A DNA stretch of 64,000 bases from Bettongia penicillata ogilbyi (lineage: Eukaryota > Chordata > Mammalia > Diprotodontia > Potoroidae), in assembly GCA_023548195.1 (NCBI GenBank), contig JAJHZJ010000414.1, positions 1,292,001 through 1,356,000 of the forward strand, in the 5' to 3' direction. The notes beneath the pieces are model-generated. The model saw only the letters and a list, made by a program, of their open reading frames with translations, did not search any database and was not told where the DNA came from. Below are positions 25,219 through 36,770 of this stretch, piece by piece. Made by a program: the position numbers and the translations under genes. Positions within the stretch are counted from its first letter, which is position 1; every line of letters starts with the position of its first letter.

Positions 25219-25560
25219 AAGAAAAAGATTATAAATTAAGGGGGTTGCCCATCCATTGGAGAATGGCTGAACAGATTATAGTGTATAAATACAACGGAAT
25301 ATTGTGTTGCAAGACTAATTAGAGAAATGCCCATCTATCGCTCTAGAGGACTTATGATGATGCATGTTACCAACCTCTGGACAGACACACGAGGAACTGA
25401 AGGTGCAGAAAGAGACACATTCTTTTGAACATGATCATGGTGTGGATTTGTTTTGCTTAACTATGTATTTTTTTAAAAATTTTTTTTGATGATTTCACTT
25501 GGTGTAGTTTTGGGGAAAGGGATATTGATGGCGATGTCAGAAAAAAAGAAAAATAAGGAA
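25219..25560 (+). mobile_element. L1 3'-end fragment
   Basis: 'ttgcccatccattggagaat', 'ggctgaacagattatagtg' and 'ggaatattgtgttgcaaga' match marsupial L1 3' regions; decayed. Confidence 0.65.
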
Positions 25561-25849
25561 GGTCACTGCAATATTTTCTTTTAAAATTTAACATAACTTT
25601 CTAAAATTATCCAGAGAACAGAAGGAAATTCAGAAGAATGCAGTTTTGAAAGCAATGTGTTGAACTTAAATATTTTTTTCAAAGGCAGGTTACTACTAGG
25701 AAAAGAGATTCACAGTTGTGCACATGATACGCTTTATGTTTTTGCTTTATATGTGTAAATGTTCATTTGTGTATGTGCTAGTTAAGTACAGAACAAAAAA
25801 ACCTAAATAAAAATGTAAAAAACAACTATTCTAAACCTCAAGCTAAACC

Positions 25850-26800
25850 TACTAACCCCTTCATTTCCACTCTCAAATCTTTACTACTGTATTACTGTGA
25901 AGACTGATGACAACTCACATGAGCTCACTCACTGTCTATACTTCAACATATCTTTGTTTCTATGCCCAAACCTTCCTCTAACCTCAAAGGAAGGGGTAGT
26001 GCTGACCCTCTTTAAGAGAAATTTCTTTATCAGTGCCCTGGATCACATTCATTCCCAAATCCTGAGAGATTTTCTAATACTGTTCATATTTTTCCAGCAT
26101 CTTCGATCTCTTCCCACCAGCTATTTCTCCTGTGTTCAACCAAACACAGGTCTGCTCTTTTACTTGGTCTTGTTCCCTACTCCGGTTACTGGTCTAGTTC
26201 TTTTTTTCATTTTGCTGCCACAATTCTTGAATGAGTGGCTATTATGCCACCTGTTCCTTCTACAACTCCCCATGATCTGGCTTCCATCCCTATCACTCCA
26301 TTGAAACACATTTTCAGAGTTCATCAGTTACTAGTTAATTGGCAAGGTCTTGCACCTTTGAGATTCTCCTTGACTTCATGATCACTGGACCAAAGATTTA
26401 GACCTGGAAGTCATCTTGATTGCTGTCTGCTCCCTCAACCTTTAACTTTTCTTCCCTTGGTTTCTATAACGTTACATTATGTGAGTTCTCTTCTTGTCTC
26501 TGATAGCTTCATTTTTCATCCACCCAGTCGCTAGGAGTAGCCCCCAAGGTCAATCCTCAGCTTTGGTTTTCAGTAAAGAAATACTCACTGTTCCTCACAG
26601 AATGTATATTCTCTCAAAGCTTTGGCAAATATTTCGAAGGTGACAGCTTTCTCATTTATATACCTAGCCTGACCTCTCTCATATGCCCCGGTCCAACATT
26701 TTGAACTGTTTACTTGATATTTCTTCTTAGCCGTGTCTGTATTCTCCATAAACTCAACACATCCCTAACTTACCATCTTTTCTGTTAATTTGGTTTGATG
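25850..26800 (+). repeat. L2 LINE copy
   Basis: Pyrimidine-rich L2-type sequence, for example 'ccatgatctggcttccatcc' and 'gatctcttcccaccagc'. A partial frame (25897-26304) is a decayed L2 remnant, not a gene. Confidence 0.55.
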
Positions 26801-26892
26801 ACCTTGTTTTTGAAAATGGCACTATTAAAAAATTATATAATGTTAGAGCTGTAAAAGAGCTTAGTGTCAAATCTAGTCAATTGGTATTGATT

Positions 26893-27165
26893 CAGAGGCA
26901 GTGAGATGGCACAGTGGATAGAACATAAGTCCTGGAGTCAAGACTTGAGTTCAAATCCAGTTCTAAACACTTACTAGCTATATGATGTTGGGGAACTCAT
27001 TTAACTTGTTTGCCTCAGTTTCCTTATAATGGGGATAACAAGAGCACCTACCTCCCAGGGCTGTGAGAATCATTTTACATTTTTGTAAAAGTATTTAGCA
27101 CAGTGCTTGGCATATAAAAATTACTATATAAATATCAGCTATCATCATCATCATCATACTTTGTG
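26893..27165 (+). repeat. tRNA-headed SINE, CORE/MIR-like type
   Basis: Nearly full length: 'gatggcacagtggatagaac', 'gacttgagttcaaatccagt', 'gcctcagtttccttataatg', 'cacctacctcccagggctg', ending in an ATC microsatellite at 27138-27158. Confidence 0.8.
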
Positions 27166-27700
27166 CCAGCAACTCTAATAAGTACTGGGGATATAAAGAA
27201 AGGCAGAAACACAATACCTGCCATCATACAAACAATTATGTGTATGCACAAGATATGTACAGAGTAAATGGAAGGTAATGTCAGCAGAAGGAACTGGTGA
27301 AGGGGGTAGAAGGAAGTGGACCAGGAAAGGCTTCCTGAATAAAGTAGGATTTAAGGTGATTCTTGAAGGGAAACAGGGAAGCCAGGAGGTGGAGGTGAGA
27401 GGGAGAACATTCTGGGCATAGGGGTCATCTAATGCACAAGCATACAACTGTGAGAGGGAGTGCTATGTTCAAGAATAGCAAGAAGGTCAGTGTCACTGAA
27501 CTTAGAGTTTATGGAGAGGAATAAAATGTAGAAAGACTGGAAAGGCAGAAAAGGGCCAGATTGTAAAGGGCTTTAAAAGCCCTTCAAATGGAGGATTTTA
27601 CATTTGACACTAAAGGCAAGAGGGAGCCACTGGTATTTGTTGAGTAGCAAGGGGTCAAGGAAATGATCAAGTATGCACTGTAGCAGCTTGAGTGGAGCAG
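27166..27700 (+). repeat. Old mammalian interspersed repeat
   Basis: A member of an old family with 'tactggggatataaagaaag', 'aggaaaggcttcctgaataa', 'gtcagtgtcactgaactta' and 'agggagccactggtatttgt'. Other pieces are at 10553, 35560-36770 and 58190-58790. Family name not assigned. Confidence 0.6.
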
Positions 27701-27939
27701 AAATCATCTAATCCAACAAAGGCAACGTACCTTGACCAAAGTCACATGCCAAACTAGTAGTAGAGTCAAAACTCAAGTGTACATCTCTGTGACACCATGC
27801 TGACCAATACATTCTAGTAGTTTTCCATATCTGAAACAGCATTCTCTTTCCTTCATTTCCTACATCAAAGCATTCACTGATTCCTAGTAAGTCTTTCTTT
27901 TCAACGTCTCTGGTATTCATTTATTCCTTTCCACTGTCA

Positions 27940-28620
27940 GGGATATATTCTTAGGGTTTACAAACCCTCAGCTGCTCTTTCTCTGATTATTGTAATAGCA
28001 TTCTAACACGTTTCCCTGACTAATCTACCTTGCATTCTTTTACAGAGTAAGCCTCCCACCTTAATTGCTAAATCATGTAATTCTACCTCTCAATAATCTC
28101 AAATGGCTCCTAATTTCACAAAGAAGAAAAAAAGTCCAAATTTGTTAGTATGGCATCCAAGGATCTTCATAGTCTAGCCCCAGCCAACCCATCTGATTTT
28201 CTAAATATTTCCACTATTGACAAGGTGTGTGTTCGTCCTTCGTTGCTGAAGAAGACCATGCCATCAGAGAAATGATGACATGACTCGCATTTTGTTTTGA
28301 GCGAGGGAGGGCTGTGCAGGTCACCAGCCTCACTTCTCCTCCTGAGCTGTCTGGGTCCAGAGACCTGATATTCATCAGGAAGACTGGAGATGGCCCAGGA
28401 TGAGGCAAGGGGGTTAAGTGACTTGTCCAAGGTCACACAGCTAATGAGCGTCAAGGGTCTGAGGTGAGATTTGAGCTCAGGCCGTCCTGACTCTGCACCA
28501 GCCGGCTGCCCCCATGCCTACCACACTGTGACCTTGAACAAGGCGATCTCCCCACTGCCTCCGATAACGCTAGTTCCACTTCACCTCCTCTTGAGCTATT
28601 CCCTCTAGTCTGAAGTGCGC
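27940..28620 (+). repeat. L2 LINE copy carrying a SINE insertion
   Basis: L2-type sequence ('aaggatcttcatagtctagc', 'ccaacccatctgattttcta') at about 27940-28224 resumes after the SINE at about 28513. Confidence 0.6.
28225..28512 (-). mobile_element. tRNA-headed SINE with GTTCGTCC-type tail
   Basis: Read on the minus strand it has a tRNA-type head, then 'ggccatctccagtcttcc', 'gtgacctgcacagccctcc', and a tail that ends in GGACGAACACAC. A near-identical copy is at 35774-36084. Both are inserted in minus orientation into older repeats. Confidence 0.75.
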
Positions 28621-28914
28621 TCCCCTCTCCTTTCTCAATCTCTCATGTACACCAAAGTGACTACAATAAAGCTCAAATACTCGACAAATGCCGCATCACG
28701 GCATGGACTTCAGTGGCACACACTTCAGTGGCACACACATTTAAAAGAGAGACCACTTCTGCCCAGGGCGCTCAAAGAAGAGTATATGGAGGAATGAATT
28801 GTACGGAGGAGATATAAACTGGGCTTTAACGGATGGATAGGTGGAAAAACATTCAAGTGATGAAGAATGGAGGTAACCCTGAAATGCTATGATACTGGCA
28901 TGTATATGTACTAG

Positions 28915-29030
28915 TTCTCCAACTAGACGGCAAGGATTGTGTCAGTCTTTGCATCTCTACTAAACTTAGCATAGTCATTTACAAAGGGTAGCTACTCAGT
29001 GAACGAATGAATAAAGTAAGAGTAAGGGCC
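28915..29030 (+). repeat. L2 3' end
   Basis: 'caaggattgtgtcagtcttt' through 'aacgaatgaataaag' resembles the L2 3' terminus. Confidence 0.55.
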
Positions 29031-29496
29031 CTACAGTAAGGCATCTCGAGCCTGACAACAAAAGAGAAAGATCTCTTTCTCTGCGTATTAGAGAAATATG
29101 TGTAGATTTCAGAAGACAACTAATTCAAGAGAATTGGTAAGATTAGCTGGGCTACCACCCAACCCCCTTCTAGGCCTCCCAATACAAATTTAAGGACATT
29201 CCACTCAAGTAGGTCATAGACCAATGGGGACAGTTGGAACCCTACTGGATTCTTCACCCAAATAAAACCTCAGGCCACCTGTTATAACTAAATGAATCAA
29301 AAGAACCCAGCACTGACGAGAACCCCAATCTGAGGAGAACTTATAAAGGCAGATCTTCCCCATCATCCCCACTACCCACTTCCCACCCCCACCCTTACTG
29401 TTCCTCCTAAGCAAAAGAACATTACAGGGCAGGACAAGATAGATGTCCTCCCTCTAAGAACTAGATGTATATATTCCTTGAGGTGCAAAGACTTAC
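29031..29496. other. Intron G/H next to exon G
   Basis: Unique sequence directly downstream of exon G in transcript order; nothing recognised. Confidence 0.5.
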
Positions 29497-29568
29497 TTCT
29501 TCATCCATTCCACAATGTCCTTGGCTGTGGACCTATAGTTTTCATACTGGAACAGAAACTTCCCTTTC
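29497..29568 (-). CDS. PDIA5: PDIA5 exon G (end of catalytic domain 1)
   Basis: A 72-nt exon with acceptor CATTCCACAG and donor GTAAGT. It completes the Glu codon and encodes KGKFLFQYENYRSTAKDIVE then WMK, ending after two bases of an Asn codon (human 235-257). It forms the last beta strands and the C-terminal helix of the first catalytic domain. The Asn codon at its end is split in phase 2, exactly as at the end of exon J in the second domain, which supports tandem domain duplication. Confidence 0.96.
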
Positions 29569-29701
29569 CTGTGGAATGTGGAAAGACAAAAGGGGGCTCA
29601 GCTCAAGAATTGGGGCAGGGGGTGTTGAAGAGGGGAATAAGGGGTATAAGTGCCATTGGGGAAGAGGAATGGCACTTAAGACTAGGAAGCTGGGGACTTA
29701 C

Positions 29702-29793
29702 TCAAAATAGCAGATGGTGGGGTAGCCACGGACATCATACTCTTCCTTGATGTGTTCAAATTCAGAGGAGTAGACATTCATCCCAGCCAGCAC
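29702..29793 (-). CDS. PDIA5: PDIA5 exon F (catalytic domain 1, cis-Pro region)
   Basis: A 92-nt exon with acceptor TCCTCCCAG and donor GTAAGT. It encodes 30 whole codons, VLAGMNVYSSEFEHIKEEYD then VRGYPTICYF, plus two bases of the next Glu codon; it equals human 204-233. The RGYPT segment carries the cis-proline that packs against the active site in all thioredoxin folds. Human has Ser and Phe where this sequence has Asp and Tyr (EEYDVRGYPT). The downstream intron to exon G is only 133 bp. Confidence 0.96.
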
Positions 29794-31305
29794 CTGGGAG
29801 GATAAGGAAGGAATGGACTCAAGTGCCCTCTGCCCCAATATATCCCGTATCTTGTCCCAGAGCCTCTAACTGGGCATGAACTCCTCAAAATAGGAGAAAG
29901 AATTTCCAAAGGCTCCTCAGACAGATGTGGGAATGCTGAGCATAATGGGAGATATAAGGAAACTAGTTTAGAATCAGACATTAGCTACTGGTAACTAAGA
30001 GTTGACTTCAAGGGATCCTGAAAAAAACAAACATCAGGAACTGCCTATGCTCATGGCCCTGCATTCCTCTCTTGATCCACAATATGTGTGCCTTCCCCTA
30101 TTCATGAATAAACTGAATATATCCATAGATTAGCTCCCATGTGGAGCAGGAAAGATGAGTGAGGCAGAATGCTTTTTCGGTTATCAAATTCAATTTGACT
30201 TTTGACATGATACTATGGTTTCTCCATTTGTTCCTGCTCTACCCCTTCTCATCAAGATTTCTGCCTAAATCGCAAATACTGGCACCTGCCCACCTCCTAG
30301 TTATTTGCCTCATTTTTAGCTTGATCATTGATCCAGCTCTCACCCATGGCTTTTGACCTCATTACTTTTGAGCAATGACACAACTATTGTTGCTCCTAGC
30401 CTGACTCTTGACACCCACTTTTACCTTTTGTACTTTATCCAGTACCTGTTCCCTGTTTCCCATTTATAACCTGTTGCAACCCAAGATGTGGGTCCCAAAA
30501 AAATCCAAATATCTACCACTTCTAGATGTAAAGGAGATTTAGCATCTTCAATGCTAGTGGCCATTAGGAGTGCATGTGTAAACATGAAGGAGAATGGGCA
30601 AAAGATGAACAGAATGGGAAGCACTGATTTGTTGAGATATGCAGTGTCAAAGGGATCACCCATAGGTGAGATCACTGGTCCACTGAAGTGATAGAATATT
30701 ATACTAAAGGCATTGCCAGAAAAAGAATTTAGAATTTTCTTAAAATTGAGGCTTCCTATTCCTCTTCTTGTGCAGTAGGGGATTTCTTGTCTGTGGTGCA
30801 GCTCCCAGAAAGAATTTTGATGTTAATTTTTAATAAAGGGAGATATATGGTGAAGCTACAGAACAGAAATGCATGTCACAGAAGAGAGATGCTTAAGAGT
30901 GAAAGGGGTGAGGAACTTCTTGGCAATATGGGTAGGAATGTTGTACAAACATGCAGAGGGGACCCAGGAAGCAGAGTTTTGATGTAGAGAAGAAAATATA
31001 AATAGCTCTATGTGAATCTCCATTGCACTGTGATATAACTCAGGAACTGCAACAGATGTTAAATGGACTCAGAGACCCATTGGGAATCTAAATCTTCATA
31101 ACTGACTTCTCTGTCTTTAGGAAAAAAGTACTCTCAACTCTAATTCTTTTTTGCTATCTACATTAGCTTACTACAGACCACCTAGACATTAAAAGTTCAA
31201 GCAAACCTGCAATAGAACTTATGAAGGAATTCTGTAGCCCTCAAAGTCATTTTGTTCTCCCTGGTAATTGGTTCAGAAGCCTATTTCAGTGACAGCTGTC
31301 TGGAA
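29794..31305. other. Intron E/F, unique stretch
   Basis: No repeat, RNA or exon recognised. Confidence 0.45.
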
Positions 31306-31560
31306 GTTATTTTTCTATGTCTACCTGGCCTCCCTCTCTCTAGTTTCTCCCCTCTTTAATGCATCCTACACAACAATGTCAGATTAATCTTCCTAAAACA
31401 CTGTTTTAAATTATCATCACTTACTAAAAATCTAAAAAAAAGCTGAATCACCTCTAAAACCTACAAGATAAACTCTAAACTACAAAAGCTTGAATAGGGG
31501 ATTCAATCCTCTTTACGCTGTTGACTTTAATCTGTTTTCCAGCCCTATCGCTCAGTACAG
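31306..31560 (+). repeat. L2 fragment
   Basis: 'tcagattaatcttcctaaaa' and 'tacaagataaactctaaact' match the L2 3' region. Confidence 0.55.
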
Positions 31561-32741
31561 GCAAAGTCTGTATAATGATGCTTTAACCAACATCCTTTTA
31601 CAATAACATGGTGAATACATTATATCCAAAATCCACTGTGACTTTGTTCTAGGTGGTGGCCATCTCTCTTTCCCTCTCTCCTGTTCTCTCCCTCATTCAC
31701 AGAATTTTAGGGTTGAAAAGGACCATCTGTTTCAAACCACACTTGAAAAAGAATCCCCACTAGAGCACACCTGAAGGAGGCCACTTAAGTTTTGCTTCAA
31801 GACTTTCAACGAGAGGGAACTTACTACTTCTTGAAGTAATCCTATTAATTTTTGCACCATTCAAATTGTTAAGGAAGAATTTTTTTACCTCAAGTTGAAA
31901 TCTGCCTCCATAAAATTTGCATTCAATTGTTTTCAGTTCTGCTAAACAGAGCCTGAGTAGGTTCAACCCTTTTTCACATGACACACTTTCAAGTGCTTGA
32001 GATGGCTATCATGTCCCACTCCCTCACCTCTGAGGCTTTCCTTCTCCAAGCTAAATATTTCCAGTTCTTTCAACTGATCCTCATCTAAGGCGGACTTGAG
32101 GGCCTTAATTATTCTGCCTGCCTTCCACAGGGTGTTCTCCAATTTTACCGTGTTCTCTTAACTAATGTGGTCTTCAGAAGTGGACATAGTAGCTCAGATA
32201 TGGTCAAACCAGAGTAGCACATAGAGGGTCTATCATATCTGTGTTCCTGGAAGCTATTCTTCTTTTAATGTAGTTCAAGATTTCAGGATCTTTTTTAGCT
32301 GTCATGGCACACTGTTGTCTATTACTGAGCTTGAAGTCTACTCATACCTCCAGAACCTTTTCAGATATTGCTGCCTAACTGTGCCTCCTATATCTTATGC
32401 TAATGAAACTGATTGAGTCCAAGGGTAAGACTACATTTATCCTTATTAAATTTCATCCAGTCCCAATGTTTTAGCTTGTCAAGGTCTTTTTTGGACCCTG
32501 ATTTCACCATCTGCTGTGTTAGCTAGCTACCTCTTCTAGTTTCACATCATCAGGAAATTTGATAAGGATGTTAATTATGTTTTTAACACACGTCTCCTTC
32601 CAACTTGACATCTAACCATTAATTACCAGTCTTTCAGTTTGACCATCCAACTAGCTCCAAATTCATCCCAATGGACTACGATCTAGCCCTCATCTTTCTA
32701 TCCTGTCCACAAGAACAACAGTGCTAAAACAGGTAAGCTTG

Positions 32742-32986
32742 TTGTCAGTTGTTTCACTCATGTCCGGCTCTTTGTGACCCCATTTTAGGGTTTTCTTGGC
32801 AAAGATACTAGAATGTTTTGCCATTTCCTTCTCCAGTTCATTTGACAGAGGAGGAAACTGAGGCAAATGGGGTTAAGGGACTTGCCCAGGGTCACACAGC
32901 TAGTAAGTGTCAGAGGCAAGGTCTTGAACTCAGGTCTTCCTGACTCCAGGGTTGGAAATCTATCCATTGTGCCACCTAGCTGCCCT
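32742..32986 (-). mobile_element. SINE with RTE-like tail, nested in L3
   Basis: Minus-strand copy beginning (tail first on the plus strand) 'cagttgtttcactcatgtcc' and ending 'ccattgtgccacctagctgc'. Same type as 5690 and 63544. Full length. Confidence 0.8.
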
Positions 32987-33380
32987 TATAACACTACTGT
33001 GATCTACTAGTTCAGTAAGGCTGGCCAAAAAGTTAGTCTGATGTCATCAGTTCTCTATGAAGCTATCATGGTCCTTTGTGATCACCATTTTTTTCTTTTC
33101 TAGATGTTTGCTAACCAACATTTAAAAAATACATTCTAAAATTTTCCAACAAATTGAAATCAAGCTCACTGGAAGAGACTGCATCCTCTGCCCTTTTGTG
33201 AAGATTGATCAACATGTGCTCTTCTCCAACCTTCTAGTGTTTCAACTATTCGTTATAGTCTTTCAAGTAACAATGACTATGGCTCAGCAATCACAACTGT
33301 AAGTAACTTCAGTACCCAAGGACACAGTTCATCCAGGTGTTATGACATAAATTCATTATAGGAAGTTAAAGTGTTCTTTT

Positions 33381-33602
33381 TGCTGCTGTGGTTCAGTTAT
33401 TCAGTCATGTTTGACTCTAGGACCCCAGCATTGGGTTTTTCTTTGTTGTTTTTTTTTTTTTGGCAAATTTACTGCAGTGGTTTGCCATTTTCTTCTCCAG
33501 TAGATTAAGCTAGTAAGTGTCTGAGGTCAGATTTGAACTCAGGAAGATGAGTCTTCCTGACTCCAGGCCCAGCGCTCTATCCAATGAACCACTTAGCTGC
33601 CT
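33381..33602 (-). mobile_element. SINE with RTE-like tail, nested in L3
   Basis: 'cagttattcagtcatgtttg' through 'atccaatgaaccacttagct'. A poly-T run (33443-33462 area) interrupts the middle. Second insertion into the same L3 copy. Confidence 0.75.
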
Positions 33603-34732
33603 CCTAGCATTCTTTCACTATCACCTTACTTATTTCAGATATCAAATCTTTACCAGCAGTTTTTGCTTTCTCAAGGAAAATTTGGTCATTTTTCTTGGCA
33701 GAGAAAACAGAAGAAAACAGGCATCAAGCAGTTCTCCTCTTTGTTGTGAGTCATTACCACTCAATCTACCCTGAAAAGCAGTCCTATTTCTTCTTTAATC
33801 CTTTCTCCCAATATAGCTAAAACAAGGCCTCCTTTTTAATTGTCCTCTCTCCTCCCTAGCCTTAGCTCATGCTGAGCTTCAGCACTCCTGACACTATTCT
33901 GGCATACTATGCCACCCTTTTTATTCATAGCATTTCTTGCCCTTGTTTCCTTCTCCAGTACTGTTCTTTAAAAAACAAAGAAAAAAACTAAATTGGTTGG
34001 TGAGATCATTATGTATTCACACTGGTTTCTTTATACTTTTCCCTGTGTTTCCAACTCATTGAAACTGTTTCCCTTTGTGCCTTCAGACTTTTCCTTCTTG
34101 AGCCGCCATATGGCCTGGATCTGCCTCTGTCCATACAATGGTTCTCCAACATCTCTTCTCAAAGTGAGGGTCTACATCTTGTAATGACACTTAGGCCCTT
34201 CGTCTCCTCTGTTATGAGCTAGGTAGGTGTGGCTAGCTATCCGCAGCAATAAGCGCCTCCCTGTTGGGGAGAAGCAAATCCCAAATAGAATCCCTCTCCC
34301 TTTGTTTGCTCTTCTCAGTTTTGAAAAATGAAATTATTCAAGCCGATTAGTTAGTAGAAGTTCTGCCTTTTGTGGAGAGAGTGAGGGTGAGCTTGGGCTC
34401 CTTCCAGCAGACATCTGGATAGCTGAAATCTGCCATCACTGACAAAACATCCCTCTGGACAGGTCTTTCGAAGTGTTTTCCAAACTCATCTAATTCTTCT
34501 TTCTGTCCTAGTTTTCCTTTTCTCCTCTCCCCTCTAAGCCTCACCTCTTCAACTTTGCTTCCATTGAACTGTGCCTTGTATAACATTTTGCCTAATTTCA
34601 TGTTTTGTTTTGTTTTTTTAAGGATTAATTCATGAGACTTAGCTTACCTAAGTTGGCTACGGCTGTTCCATTCTAAACGACCTCTCCTCTCCATCCAAAC
34701 TGTTTTTACCCTGTGTCAAGGATGTACAGCAG

Positions 34733-34922
34733 AGGTTCTTAATCCTTCTGTTTTTTGTCATGGATCCCTTTGGCAGTGGTGAATCAGCCTATGTACCCCT
34801 TCTCAGAAAATGTTTTAAATGCCTAAAATACACAGGATTGCAAAGGGAACCAATTATATTGAAATACAACTATTAAGTATTTTTTTTTAAAGGTCGCAGA
34901 TTCCAAATTAAGAACCCTTTTA
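34733..34922 (+). mobile_element. MITE-like element with GGTTCTTAA terminal inverted repeats
   Basis: About 190 bp flanked by 'ggttcttaa' and its inverse 'ttaagaacc'. Inside are 'catggatccctttggcagt' and 'caattatattgaaatacaac'. Two further copies lie at 35155-35345 (inverted) and 54530-54685 (partial). Non-autonomous DNA transposon is the likely nature; the family is not named with certainty. Confidence 0.6.
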
Positions 34923-34989
34923 GTGTAGCGTATCACAGCACTGAGTAATGTTTAGACTATTGGAAGGTGATTTCCAATCCTTATGATTC

Positions 34990-35154
34990 TATCCCCTGTG
35001 GGGGCCATGTGATATAGTAGGAACAACAATGGAGGTAGAGCTGGGATCATTGGGTTCAAGTCCCAGCTTCACTTCTTACATGTGTGATCTTGAGCAACTC
35101 ACAATTTTTCACAGTCCCTGCATCTGTAAAATGAGGGAAGTAGCCTGGATCAGG
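34990..35154 (+). repeat. SINE/MIR fragment
   Basis: 'gggttcaagtcccagcttca' and 'catctgtaaaatgagggaag'; a tRNA-headed SINE of the 'ctggatcag' end type. Confidence 0.6.
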
Positions 35155-35345
35155 GGTTCTTAGCTTGGGACTTACATGAACTTGTTTTCTAAAAGTATTT
35201 TGATAATTATATTTCAATATAATTGGTCATTTGTAATTTTATTTTATGCAATTACAAACAATCTGACAAGGGCCCTGTAGGCTTCAGCAGACTGCCAAAG
35301 AGTCTGTCCATCACACACTACAAAAGTTAAGGGCTCTTGGACTAG
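35155..35345 (-). mobile_element. Second copy of the MITE-like element, inverted
   Basis: Reverse-strand match to 34733-34922: 'gggttcttagcttggga', 'atatttcaatataattggtc', 'agactgccaaagagtctgtc'. Confidence 0.6.
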
Positions 35346-35389
35346 ATCTCTACAGAGTACCTTCTCACTCTTAATTCTATATTCACCAA

Positions 35390-35540
35390 ACATGCCTTGT
35401 GCCCTCTTGCCTCTTTTTGCATGTTGCTTCCCTTGCCTGGAATGTTTTTCTCTCCTCTCTGCCAAATCTTACTCATCCTTCAAGGTTCTGTTTAAATCCT
35501 CCCACTTACTTCCCTCACCTGAAGTAAGCATTTCTCTAAA
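35390..35540 (+). repeat. L2 fragment
   Basis: 'cttgcctggaatgtttttct' and 'catccttcaaggttctgttt' are L2 3' landmarks. Confidence 0.65.
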
Positions 35541-35559
35541 CTATTCTGAATGAGTCTCC

Positions 35560-36770
35560 ATCTGACAAATGCTTGCTGGGCAATTACTGTGTGTTGCTAC
35601 TGGGTCAGCTGTAAAGGCAATCAAGACTTGGTTCTGAACATGAAGGAATTTACAACATAGTGGTAAAGGAGACAAGACAAGTGGACACATATGTATGATA
35701 TGGTACCATAAGATGGTGCAAAGCACTCTTAATGTTTAAAGGAAAGAAACAAGTATTGGCTGCATACAAGAAGGTGTGTGTGTTCGTCCGTTACTGAAGA
35801 AGATCATGCCATCAGAGAAATGATGACATGACTTGCACTTGACTTTGTTTTGGGTAAGGGAGGGCTGTGCAGGTCACCAGCCTCACTTCTCCTCCAGAGT
35901 CATCTGAATTCAGTGACCAGATATTCATCAGGATGACTGGAGATGGCCCAGGATGAGGCAGTTAGGGTTAGGTGACTTGCCCAAGGTCACACAGCTAGTA
36001 AGTGTCAAGTGTCTGAGAAGAGATTTGAACTCAGGTTCTCCTGACTCCTGCACTAGTGCTCTATCCACTGTACCACCTAGCTAGGTAAAGTTTATGGATA
36101 CAATGATAGCACTGATGTATAGGTATCTGGTAGAAAATGATGGGGAGGGCATTGCCTGCAAAGGGAATAGCAAGAGGAAAGACACTGAGGCAAGAAAGTG
36201 AGATTTGTCCAGGAAACAGTGCAGTCAGTCCAGTTTGCATGCCAAAGGATGTGCAGGAGAGTAATGTGATACAAAGTTGCAAAAAAAAAAAAAGGCTTGA
36301 ATGACAGGCTGAAGAAGCATAGACATTAATCTGTACGCAACAGAGAGCCATTGAAAGTTTTTGAGCTAGGAAACAGAACAATCAATGTCCTGGCTAAAGA
36401 ATCTGGAGGCAACATGCAACATGGATTGGAGGGAAGAAGTAAGAAGCAGGGAAACCAGGGAGAAGGCTGTTACGTACTTAAGAACTAAGGTAATAAGCAA
36501 GGACAGTTAAAGTAAAATAGAGAGGTACAGACCTGAGAAACACTACAAAGGAAGACTATAAAGAGTGGGTGCCTAATGGAGTACAGCAATGCAGAGAGGA
36601 AGAAAGAAAACAGTGCTAACGTTTCAAGCCTGAGTGTCTGAGAAAACAAGGGTGCTCCTGCCAAAGAGGGAGTGAGGAAAAAGGAGACATTCTGGGGTGG
36701 CCAGACGAGGGGATCTGACCAGCCCAGGGCCGTCAAACAGCCTTAACAATCTTAGATAAATTCTGAGGTG
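35560..36770 (+). repeat. Old mammalian interspersed repeat, split by a SINE
   Basis: Same family as 27166-27700, in pieces 35560-35773 and 36085-36770 ('gagagccattgaaagtttt', 'atggattggagggaagaag'). The SINE at 35774-36084 interrupts it. Confidence 0.55.
35774..36084 (-). mobile_element. tRNA-headed SINE with GTTCGTCC-type tail
   Basis: Full-length sister of 28225-28512 in the same orientation: 'tgttcgtccgttactgaaga', 'gatgacatgacttgcacttg', 'aggtcacacagctagtaagt', ending 'ccactgtaccacctagct'. Confidence 0.8.

Larger units (their letters stand above)
31690..34560 (-). mobile_element. Long antisense L3/CR1 LINE copy
   Basis: About 2.4 kb of L3/CR1 sequence on the minus strand, plus two nested SINEs. 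Landmarks along it include 'tatggtcaaaccagagtagc', 'tagcttgtcaaggtcttttt', 'atcatcaggaaatttgataa', 'aattgaaatcaagctcactg', 'acacagttcatccaggtgtt' and 'cagacatctggatagctgaa'. Order is collinear with the CR1 reverse transcriptase and 3' region. Many stops; no function expected. It is the longest L3 copy in the window. Confidence 0.75.

Noticed and set aside
25897..26304. 135-codon plus-strand hydrophobic frame as a membrane protein
   Set aside because: It lies in pyrimidine-rich L2 sequence; hydrophobicity comes from TTC/CTT-rich composition.
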